A DNA stretch of 64,000 nt from Gari tellinella (lineage: Eukaryota; Mollusca; Bivalvia; Cardiida; Psammobiidae): positions 30,524,742 through 30,588,741 of the forward strand of contig OV277870.1 in the NCBI GenBank assembly GCA_922989275.2, in the 5' to 3' direction. The translations under genes were made by a program, and so were the position numbers. This document shows positions 32,935 to 44,900 of the stretch, one piece after another (position 1 is the first letter of the stretch; every line of letters begins with the position of its first letter). The notes under the pieces are model-generated. The model was not told the DNA's origin, did not search any database, and saw only the letters and a list, made by a program, of their open reading frames with translations.

Positions 32935-35900
32935 CTGAAATACACAAACAATACATATTGACCATAATATGATTCCCTGCTGATACCTGTAGATACACAT
33001 GGCTCTAGATAAACCCGATATTTTCAACAATTTTTCCTTTATATCTCAAACAAACCCAATTAGCCTTTTGCATCAAGATTTTAGTTTCAAAATATCTGGA
33101 GACCTGGGTACAGTGTCAGATTATGAAGATGGCAGGGTCAAAATGACAACTTAACTCGATCAACCCTAGTGGCACGTAGCCCTTTACAAACTGCATCTCT
33201 TTACAAACTGTCGGCTTGAAGCTACCATCTCATGAGCTGATAGAATACAACAGAAAATCATGACAAGGCTTTTACACAATGGGAAATATAGAAAATATTC
33301 ATGCTGCACAGTCGTTACTATATACAAGAGCCGCATGCGGCCCTAAATCGCTCACCTTAGGAACAATTGTGTTATACTCGATGCATAATGAAGTTTGTCA
33401 TTGCATGTATGTGGACTGTTGCATGAAACTGAAACAACTCGGAATAAGGTTTTCCTGTAGAAGTCTTTGTAAAACTGATAAGCCCCGGGGCGGGGCCATT
33501 TTTTACCATGGGGTCATGATTTGAAGAATCTAGGTAGAACAAAGCTAGATATAAAAGGTATGGGCCTTACGGTTTCAGAGAAGAAGCGTTTTAAAGGTTT
33601 TACTACATAAGTCTTTGTTAAACTTATAAGCCCCGGGGCAGGGCCATTTTAGACCCTGGGGTCATGAATTGAACAATCTTGGTAGAGGACCATAAGGCAA
33701 AGCTAGATGCCAAATATAAAAGGTCTGGGTCTTAGGGTTTCAGAGAAGAAGCGTTTTAAAGGTTTATTCCTAAATAAGTCTATGTAAAACTGATAAGCCC
33801 CGGGGCGGGGCCATTTTAGACCCTGGGGTCATGATTTGAACAATCTTGGTAGAGGACCATAAGGCAAAGCTAGATGCCAAATATAAAAGGTCTGGGCCTT
33901 ACGGTTTCAGAGAAGAAGAGTTTTAAAGGTTTTCCTATATAAGTCTATGTAAAACTGATAAGCCCCGGAGCGGGGTCATTTTTCACCCTGGGGTCATGAT
34001 TTGAACACTCTTAGTAGAGGTCCATAAGGCGAAGCTACATGTCAAATATAAAAGGTCTAGGCCATACAGTTTTAGAGAAGAAGAGTTTTAAAGGTTTTCC
34101 TATGAAAAACTGATAAGCCCGGGCCATTTTTGACCCGATGTAGCAGTCAATTCTTTCCCCCCTCAAAAGTTTCCTCGGGGAAAGAATTGGCTAGCCAATT
34201 CTTTCCCCCCCTATAATTTCGTAAGAGGGATACTTTTATCTAGCTAATTCTTTCCCCCCCTTAGTTGAAACTTTCCCCGGGGAAAGAATTGGCTAGCCAA
34301 TTCTTTCCCCCCTATAATTTCGCACTGTAGGATTTCTTTCTCACTACATGTATCTGGCAGAATTGTATGCTTTGACTATCTTGGAGGGGGGAAAGTTTTG
34401 GCTAGCCAATTCTTTCCCCCCTATCTGACAGTCTGTGGAAATGTATGGTTTGACTATCTCAGAGGGGGGAAAGTTTTGGTTAGCAAATTCTTTCCCCCCT
34501 ATCTGACTGTGCGGAATTGTATGCTTCGACTATCTCGGAGGGGGGAAAGTTTTGGCTAGCCAATTCTTTCCCCCTATCTGACAGTGTGCGGAATTGTATG
34601 CTTTGACTATCTCGGAGGGGGGAAAGTTTTGGCTAGCCAATTATTTCCCCCCTCTCTTTCAGTCTGTGGAATTGTATACTTTGACTATCTTTGAGGGGGA
34701 AAGTTTTGGCTAGCCAATTCTTTCCCCCCTATCTGACAGTGTGCGGAATTGTATGCTTTGACTATCTCGGAGGGGGGAAAGTTTTGGCTAGCCAATTCTT
34801 TCCCCCCCTATCTGTCAGTCTGCGGAATTGCAGCATTTGACTATCTTGGAGGGGGGAAAGTTTTGGCTAGCCAATTCTTTCCCCGCTCTCTTTCAGTCTG
34901 TGGAATTGTATACTTTGACTATCTTGAAGGGGGGAAAGTTTTGGCTAGCCAATTCTTTCCCCCCTATCTGACAGTCGGTGGAGTTGTATGCTTTGACTAT
35001 CTTGAAAGGTGGAAAGTTTTGGCTAGCCCATTCTTTCCCCCCTATCTGACAGTCTGTGGAATTGTATGCTTTGACTATCTTGAAAGGTGGAAAGTTTTGG
35101 CTAGCCCATTCTTTCCCCCCTATCTGACAGTCTGTGGAATTGTATGCTTTGACTATCTTGAAAGGTGGAAAGTTTTGGCTAGCCCATTCTTTCCCCCCTA
35201 TCTGACAGTCTGTGGAATTGTATGCTTTGACTATCTTGAAAGGTGGAAAGTTTTGGCTAGCCAATTCTTTCCCCCCTCTCTGACAGTGTGCAGAATTTTT
35301 TGCTTTGACTATCTCGGAGGGGGGAAAGTTTTGGCTAGCCAATTCTTTCCCCCCTATCTGTCAGTCTGCGGAATTGCCAAAACTTTCCCCCCTCCAAGAT
35401 AGTCAAAGGATGCAATTCCGCAGACTGACAGAGAGGGGGGGGGGAAGAATTGGCTAGCCAAAACTTTCCCCCCTCCGAGATAGTCAAAGCATACAATTCC
35501 GCACACTGTCAGATAGGGGGGAAAGAATTGGCTAGCCAAAACTCCCCCCCCCCCTCCTAGATAGTCAAAGCATACAATCTGCACACTGTCAGATAGGGGG
35601 GAAAGAATTGGCTAGCCAAAACTTTCCCCCCTCCAAGATAGTCAAAGTATACAATTCCACAGACTGAAAGAGAGGGGGGAAAGAATTGGCTAGCCAAAAC
35701 TTTCCCCCCTCCAAGATAGTCAAAGGATGCAATTCCGCAGACTGACAGAGAGGGGGGGGGGGGGGGAGAATTGGCTAGCCAAAACTTTCCCCCCTCCGAG
35801 ATAGTCAAAGCATACAATCTGCACACTGTCAGATAGGGGGGAAAGAATTGGCTAGCCAAAACTTTCCCCCCTCCAAGATAGTCAAAGCATACAATCTGCA

Positions 35901-38900
35901 CACTGTCAGATAGGGGGGAAAGAAATGGCTAGCCAAAACATTCCCCCCTCCGAGATAGTCAAAGCATACAATCTGCACACTGTCAGATAGGGGGGAAAGA
36001 ATTGGCTAGCCAAAACTTTTCCCCCTCCGAGATAGTCGGACGAAATAATGACATACCTAAAATAGGCATATCTATGGAGTGAATCCCTAAAAGCTTTACT
36101 CACCTACCTAAGCTATTCACATTTTTAAGCATCTAATTTATTACTCCACTGAAGAAAACAGTTGAAATTTATACAGTCAAGAATATGTATCACAATCTTT
36201 TCTATATTTCCTGTCGTGTGAAAGCCTTAATATGATTCTTCAACGTATTGTATACAAATATATTCTAGCAGATCATGAGATAGTGGCTGAAAGTAAAGCA
36301 CAATGGGTTTAAAGCGTATTCTGCTTTCCTTTCAACCTGTTTTAGTGGTTACCTATCTTAAATACAAGAGGGCCATGGCCCTAAATTCGCTCACCTGAGG
36401 ACATTGAAGTTTGTACCCAAGTTGACTGGGCAAGACAACATTTTAATATAACTATAAATGGAGTTATCTTCCAGACAAGAAAACATGACAAAAGTGAATT
36501 TTGTTGCCAAGCTTATGACCCTTATCCATGACACATCCTCTTATCAAGCTATTTCCATTTCCAATAAATGATAATTATTTCACTAGCGTCAGCAGAACTG
36601 GAATTATTTTCCTGACAATAAAATATGACAAAGGGGAAAAACTAAATATTGCTGCCCTTGTGCATGGCATTTTCTCTCATCAGTTTCTTTCCATACATAA
36701 AATTTCATTACAATAGCATCAGTAGAACTGAAGTTGTCTTCTTGACAAGAAAATATCACAAAGGGAAATAACTCAAAAAACAATGATGTCAGAGTTATGG
36801 CCTTTGCAAATGGCACTTCCTCTCATCAGGCTCTTTCCAAATAGGCAATTTCATTTTGCCCATTACCCCATAGCATGTTTCTAGTTTTGAAAATAGGTGG
36901 CCACCTAAAGCAGGTTGAAAGTAAAGCAGAATGTGTCTTAACCCTTAGCCTGCCACTCACGACTATAGCTTTATATGCAAACAGCTTGGATCCGGATTAG
37001 ACGCCGAGTAACTCGGCATCTCATCCGGATCCAAGCTGTTTGACACTCGGACAACATTTTCAGCAATTTTGAGCAACTTTGAAGCACTTTGAAACTTGAA
37101 GCAGACGAGAAATATAGCAGACGACAATTTATTTGGCGGGCTAAGGGTTAATGCACACTTTGCTTTACTTTCGCATCTTACATTTTCATGACTGTTTAAA
37201 GTGGAATTATTTTCTTAAGTAGAGGAATAAATCAAAGGCCTAAAAATGCACATTTATGGGGTAATAGGTTAACAAACGTCAGTATATGGGGGAAAGGGTT
37301 GAATCCTGGACAAGAAAAAATGAAAAGACATACAGATAACTCTGACAAAACCAATATTAAACATATGTATAAATATGGCATAAGACATAATTACATAACT
37401 GTCAATGGATCACTTCCAGATCCTGTTTCTCTAAGTATGAAGCAGACTGAACCATATCTAAACTTTAGCAGACAACATTTTCAGCTGATCATGACCAGTT
37501 CTGTGATACCCCCTACCAGTTGCATAATATTTGACCTCAGTGGCTGTAGCTCTGGGGCTTACCCTTACCAGACTGAAATGATGTCTGCTTAAAACCTACT
37601 GTATGTGAAAAGTGTACAAAAAAACAATTTAGAAAATGTTAAGTTGGTAAATGAGTGGCAAATAGGTTGGATCCAGATTAGATGTAGCATTATGATTATG
37701 TTGCATCTGATCTGGATCCAAAATGTTTGCAAATATTGGCTATTTGCCCTTAGTATATTAAGAGTAACTCAGGTAAAATACAGTTCTGCTTCTGGTTCAT
37801 CAAAAATGGAAACCTGCCTAGAGCAGCACTTAAACTGCGCAGGGTGGCGTCAAGTGTGACCCTAGGGATTTCATTTTAACAAACTATAGAGGGATCGACC
37901 AGGAGATTCTACTGTAAAAATATCAAAGCTTAGGGCCTAGTAGTTTTTAGCAAGAAGATTTTTTAAAGTTTTTTGCTTTTTTGCTTTTTCAAGCAGAGTT
38001 TTTGCTTTTTCTCTTTCATTTGAACAAGTTCTGTAGAGAAGCATCCAAGGAACATCATGAGCAGTTTGAATCCGCCCTACAATCCCCGGGTTCAGAGGAG
38101 ATGTCGTTTGAAGTAAAAGTGAACGGACAGACGTACTACGGACGGTGAGCGGTCACAATAGCTCACCTTGAGCCTTTGGCTCAGGTGAGCTAACTAGAAA
38201 CATGCCATGGAGTAAACGGTTAAATAAAATAGATTAAACAGCTGTCTCTGTTTTACCTGTGAAGAAACTTTAGTACTAGATCCACCTGCTCCAAATTCTG
38301 ATCATGGATTAGGTCGTCTAGGTAACCAATCAGAATTTCTTCATCCACTGCTTGCGGCTCTGGAATGGAAGAGAATTATTGTTATTATTATACTAAAGTA
38401 ACATCTATGTAATTGGTCTGAAAGATAATCCTTGCAGGAAGGTGAACGCTTTACCATTACTTCATAAATATGCCTTTTTATGCCTTTTATTAATTTTACA
38501 CTTAGGGAAGTACCAATCTAGGAAATCTTTAACATAAATCCCTGACAGCATTTCGAGTGTATATACAGGTAGGTGCCAGCTAATGCAGAATGCTCCTTAA
38601 CAAGCATTCTGCTTTATTTATGCTTTTCGGTGGATTACCACGATATAGCAGTGGATGATCACTTGGTAATCCACTGCAGTGGATTATCACCAATCGCTTT
38701 TATTATGAATTTTCCCCGTAGGGCTCCCCAAGAATCGTAGTCAATCGTGTCTTATCCTTAAATTCCGGCAGTCCGATTTGTCGCGAACTACTCACCGGAA
38801 GAGCACGAATCCAAACTCGGGAGCAACGAAGTCATTCGGATGACGTCATTATACCGCCAACTGTCACGCGCATGTGTTCGACATAAAACGTGGGGCTCAA

Positions 38901-41900
38901 CACGGGATAAATAATGTACGTTCGCTTTCAATTTTTAAACAATTTCGTTTAAAAAGTGGCTTAAAAGCATAAATAAATAGAATAACTGTGTTTTTTCAGT
39001 GTAAGATCGAATTTAATCCATTTCGTGAACATCAGACTGTTATATTTTCACTCGTGGCTTCGCCACTCGTGAAAATATAACGTCTGATGTTCACTCAATG
39101 GATTAAATTTCGATCTTACACTGAAAAAAACAGTTATCCTTTATTTATTTTCAACCTTCTTTAAGTAGTCACCTGTGTTCAAAACTAGAAACAAGCCATT
39201 AGGTAGAGAGTTAAAAAGAAATCTTAACCCTGATTCCTACAAGGCTTGTTTGAAATGTTTTATCTTTTTAGGTGGTTGCTTAAAGCAGACTGAATGTGTA
39301 GCAGACAAGAACTACAGCCAAATTTTCAGGAAAGGATTTGGCATGAAATTATATGAGACATTGGTAAAGAGATGAAAGGTGTTTCTTTTATGAATAGCTA
39401 AATGCACAAAAAGGCATTTCTAAGAAGGGGTAAAGGCATAACAAGGGCCACCATGGCCCTAAATCGCTCACCTGGTTCACCATGTAAAACTTGACCTATA
39501 GTGATATAGATTACGACTGGACATGACCCACAATAAACCTCTAAAGTGTTAAAAAGAATTTTCTATGATTTGACCTTGTGACCTAGACTTTGACCAGACA
39601 CAATCCACGTTTGATTTTGACGTAGATTAGATGTCTGCAAACATTCTGACAATATTTCATTCAGATTTAATGAGATTTGTAGCCTCTAGAGGGTTAACAC
39701 TGTTTTTAGCTCACCTGGCACGTAGTGCCAAGGTGAGCTATTTTGATCGTCCTTTGTCCGTCATCGTTCATCCGTCCGTTCGTTCGTCGTCAACAAATGC
39801 TTTAAACGACATCTCCTCTGAAACTACTGGATAGATTTTTACCAAACTTGGCCTGAATGATCCTTATATGGTCCTATTTCAAAGTTGTTCAAACATTTCC
39901 GGTCCGTTGCATATCTAGGTCACAGGAGCTAAAAATAGATTTTTTCAATGAAAACTTAAAAAATCTTCTTGCCAGAAACCACAGTACCCAGTGACCTGGA
40001 AACCCACGCGCCATGCGCCATAGTCGCATAAAAATAAAAAATGTCACATAGAATTTCCAACTGGTGCGCCCAGCGTCTCGCCGATTTTATCTTACCATAC
40101 AACTTAAATTGCCTTTGGCTCGATTCATCCAGTGCTGGGAGATAAGCAATTACGTAATCAAACAGTGTGCATGCCAATATTTTCCAGTTAGAATCACAAT
40201 TCCTTGAATACACACCTGTCATGATTTCGAGTAAAATCCGCCTGGCTACACTGATTATTTCTCAGTTGATATATTACCACAGGGGGCCACGCACAAATTT
40301 AAAATGTATCCTGTTACTATGATATAGTCTATTATTATAGTAGGCTGCTGTTCCCCTATTTTTGTGTTTCAGGCCCTTGTGGCCTATATTCTGAAGAAGT
40401 CGCGGCGTGTCGGGAACATCAAAGGCAATGAAAATTTGGTGACCGTCTTCAACCCTAGTGACGACTAGTGTTCAAAGGGTTAAGATTTTGGTGACTGTCT
40501 ACGACTTTTTGTCGATTTCAGTGTCAAACTGCAGCTGCATATTTTGTCTAGTGTCAGATATATATCTAGATAAATATATGTAAGTGAACCGGGCAACCCA
40601 CAGAGCTAGGTCATTGAATCAAAATGGGCGGAGCTCCTCAAATCTGCTTTGATGTTTTAACACCTTGCGTGTAAATCGTGTCTGAGTAACTCAGTATGAA
40701 AAGTATCATGTATAGAGAGGATAATTTTGGATGCTATTAGAGGCAAACATTCAAGGTGATTATCTGATATAATTTATTTTAGACTTTTTACTGTCAACTT
40801 AATCAAACTTTCAGCGGTTTGGGAAAACATCAGTAGTTAAGGGATGCTGACGTTCCGCCATATTGGCATAAGTTTTACTAGTAGTGATACGTTTCAACAT
40901 TGATCTAGATGTTGGACCAAACATTTTCAATTTTTTCTTGGGACACTGATACAAATAATTATTTTTTGCTGGCCCAAGACTTGGAAGAAATAGATTTTTA
41001 TCGAAATCTAAGCATTTTAAAAATTGGCCCATAAAATTTCAAAATGTCACATAGATTTTCGAAATGTCACATAAAAAATTATAGATGATGGGCCATAGTC
41101 ACATAGAAAAAAAATCTTTCCAGGTCACTGAGTACCCTGAGCTTAGATATTTGGCACAAAGCATCGTCTTCAGGTCCTCTATCAAATTGTTCAAATTATG
41201 TTCCTGGGGTAAAAAATGACCCGCCCCGGGGGTCGTAAATTTACATAGAGTTATATAGTGAAATCTTCAAACACTTTTTTCTTAAAACTAATACAGCTAG
41301 AGCTTTGATATTTGCCATGATGACTCTTCTAGAAGCCCTTAACCAATATTGTAAATATTGTTCCGGTCCGTTGCATATCTAGGTCACAGGAGCTAAAAAT
41401 AGATTTTTTCAATGAAATCTTTAAAAATCTTCTTGTCTGAAACCACAGTACCTTGAGCTTAGATATTTGGCACAAAGCATCATCTACAGGTCCTCTATCA
41501 AGATTCTTCAAATTATGTCCCTGGGGTAAAAAATGGCCCCGCCCTTGGGGTCGTAATTTTACATAGAGTTATATAGTGAAATCTTCAAACATCTTTATCT
41601 CTGAAACTAATATTGTCAGAGCTTTGATATTTGGCATGATGACACTTCTAGAAGCCCTTAACCAATAGTGTAAATATGGTTCCAGTCAATTGCATATCTA
41701 GGTCACAGGAGCTAAAAATAGATTTTTTCAATGAAATCTTAAAAAATCTTCTTGTCTGAAACCACAGTACCCTGAGCTTACATATTTGGCACAAAGCATC
41801 ATCTTTAGGTCCTCTATCAAGATTGTTCAAATTATGCCCCTTGAGTTAAAACTGCCAAGGCCCTAGGGGTCGCAGTTTTACATAGAGTTATGTAGTGAAA

Positions 41901-44900
41901 TATTCTTCTCAGAAACTACTATGGCAAGAGCTTTGATATTTAGCATAGTGACACTTTTAGATGTTCTCAGGGTTTTCCCTTGCATTTTGTAATTGAGAGT
42001 CCTAAGGACCCTCAAACCTTCCACTTTGAGAGTCCCTCAGCATATTTGGGGGTCCCAAATTAATTTGATGTGTATAAAATGCCTTACAATGTTGACAAAT
42101 AACTTGTTAAACCTTTGTAAACACTAAAACAGTGCAGATTCATGATCTTTGTTGACCTGAGCATACCCCACATCAGCACCCAGGATTTACATATCTGATG
42201 ATTTGCGGGTTTGGAGTAAAATGTGGTCAAAGATTTGAGGGTCCTGGGGACTCCTGGGGTTGGACAAATAGGAGTCCCAGGTGACAGAATTGAGTCTCAG
42301 ATGCAGGAAACCTGCGTCCGGGAAAACCCTGTGTTCTTTACCAATATTGCTGAAATGGTACGGGTCTGTTGCATATCTGGGTCATATTAGCTAAAAATAG
42401 ATTTTTTTCAATGAAAAGTCTTCCTGTCTGAAACCATCCAAATGATCTATGTACAAAATATATGACAGCACACTTAATTTTCAAGTTCATCAGCAAGATT
42501 TTTGAAATTATGTCTCTGGGGTTAAAAGTGATCCCACCCCAGGGGTCATGTGACCCTTGTGTTGATTTTTCCAGGTGAGCGATATTTAGGCCCGCATGGG
42601 CCTCTTGTTCTTTGATTTGAGGTAGTGACCAGACATGACACATATTTGAACTTGACCTAGATATCAATTAGGCAAACATTCAGACCAAGTTGCATTAAAA
42701 TCCAATGAAATTTGTAGCCTCTAGAGTAATCACAAGGTTTTTCTATAATTTTACCTAGTGACCTAGTTTTTGACCCGACATGACCCCTTATTCAAACTTG
42801 ACCTAGATGTAAATTAGGCAAACATTCTGACAAAGTTGCATAACAAGGGCCACCATGACCCTAAATCGCTCACCTGGTTCACCATATAAAACTTGACCTA
42901 TAGTGACCTAGATTACGACTGGACATGACTCACAATAAACCTCTACAGTGTAAACAAGAATTTTCTATGCTTTGACCTAGTGACCTAGATTTTGACCAGA
43001 CATAATGCATGTTTGATTTTGACCTAGATTCGATGTATGCAAACATTCTGAAAATATTTCATTCAGATCTAATGAGATTTTTTGTAGCCTCTAGAGGGTT
43101 AACACTGTTTTTCTTTGATTTGACGTAGTGACCCAGTTTCTCACCAGACATGATCCATATTTATACTTGACTTAGATATCAATTAGGCAAACATTCAGAC
43201 CAAGTTGCATTAAAATCCAATGAAATTTGTACTCTCTAGAGAAATCACAATGTTTGTCTATAATTTGACCTAGTGACCTAGCTTTTGACCGGACATGACC
43301 CACATTCACACTTGACCTAGATATCAATGAGGAAAACATTTTGACCAAGTGTCATGAAGATCGGATGAGATTTGTAGCTTCTAGAGTGTTAACAAGGTTT
43401 TCCTATGATTTGACCTAGTGACCTAGTTTATGACCCGACATGACTCATATTCGAACTTGACCTAGATATCAATTAGGCAAACATTCTGACCATGTAACAT
43501 AATAATCCAATGAGATTTGTAGCCTCTAGAGTGTTCACAAGGTTTTTCGATGATTTGACCTAGTGACCTAATTTTTGACCGGACATGACCCATATTTACA
43601 CTTGACCTAGATATTAATTAGGCAAACATTTTGATCAAGTTTCATTAAGATCCAATGAGATTTGTAGCCTCTAGAGTGTTCACAAGGTTTTTCTATAATT
43701 TGACCTAGTGACCTAGTTTTTGACCGGACATGACCCACATTCAAACTTGACCTATATTTCATCAAGACAAACATTGTCATCAAGTTTCATGAAGATCGGA
43801 TGAAATTTGTAGCCGCTAGAGTGTTCACAACCAACTATGGACTGACAGGCAGACAGACGACGGACATCCAAAAAGCTCACCTTGGCACTTCGTGCCAGGT
43901 GAGCTAAAAAGGAATGACTGAGATGGAATGGGATAAATATAATTGTCTAAGACTTATTTATTCATGAGACTTCAAAATTATACGAATAATTTCTATCCGT
44001 ATAATAGTGTCAGATTGTAGGAGCTTTATTTACCTGTAGTAGAGTAGATCCACTCTTTAATCAAAGCTCTCACATCAGCTAGATCAGCAGCTCCACAGAG
44101 GTTCACCTCTGAACCAGTCTCTGTCTCTATATTGTTATCAGACTGGTTCACTATCACAGCACCATTATCAGACTGTCCTAGTGTCATATCACTTTCTGTG
44201 GCCAAATGGAAAACAGAACTCTCACTGATTTGTAAACCAGTCACCAAATTCTGATCTATAGCTGTACCATGTTGAATGGCCACCTCAGACAGAGCCTGAC
44301 CAGGGTCTGGTATAGTAGTCCTTGTATTCCCAGGATCCTGTAAGAAGAAATCAAAGAAGCCTGAAGCTTATAGCAAGATGAAATTAAACCAGAAAGCCCC
44401 TATATATGTAGAGGAGAATACATTATTCTTTCCATTTAAACTCATAATTTTGTGTTTAAAACAGTTATGTCAAGTAAATACTAAATGAGGCAGCTGGCTG
44501 CAAACTGTTCACCGCTTTAATTTCAAACAGAAAATTTAAGTTTCAAAAGTCAAATTCAAGATGATTTTGGCTATTAAGGATGTTTTAGTTTAAACATATT
44601 TATTTCCAGAAGTACATATGATTACAATTATACATGCTAATGTTAAGGATGTTTTCTTACAATGCTCTCTTAAAGGATCTCTCTAATCTGAGTCTTAACT
44701 ATTTGCATAGGACAAGTGCACTATTCATAGGTACCCAGTTTTTAATGTGCACTATTACACATCACTTTCATTCCATGGATTATTTAAAGTTTCCATACCG
44801 ATTTGTCTGAGCCAGGCTTGTCCTTAAACAGGAGTTTTTTCGATGTCGCTTTCTTCCTGCCCCTTGTACTGGGTTTACCCCTGGGTATCTTAAACTGAGG

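Larger units (their letters stand above)
39441..42842 (+). mobile_element. Pearl/HINE-like element, subfamily B, interrupted and lacking its 3' end
   Basis: Starts ACAAGGGCCACCATGGCCC and GCTCACCTGG with GACCTTGTGACCTAG modules. It is interrupted by a reverse-oriented element (39707-42608), continues with TCTTTGATTTGAGGTAGTGA, and stops where the next copy begins at 42843. Confidence 0.65.

Noticed and set aside
34749..35402. Open frame of 217 codons on the plus strand, and 149 codons on the minus strand at 34893-35342
   Set aside because: Both arise because the minisatellite unit is about 78 bp, a multiple of three, so any stop-free frame stays open. The protein is only a copy of the DNA repeat.
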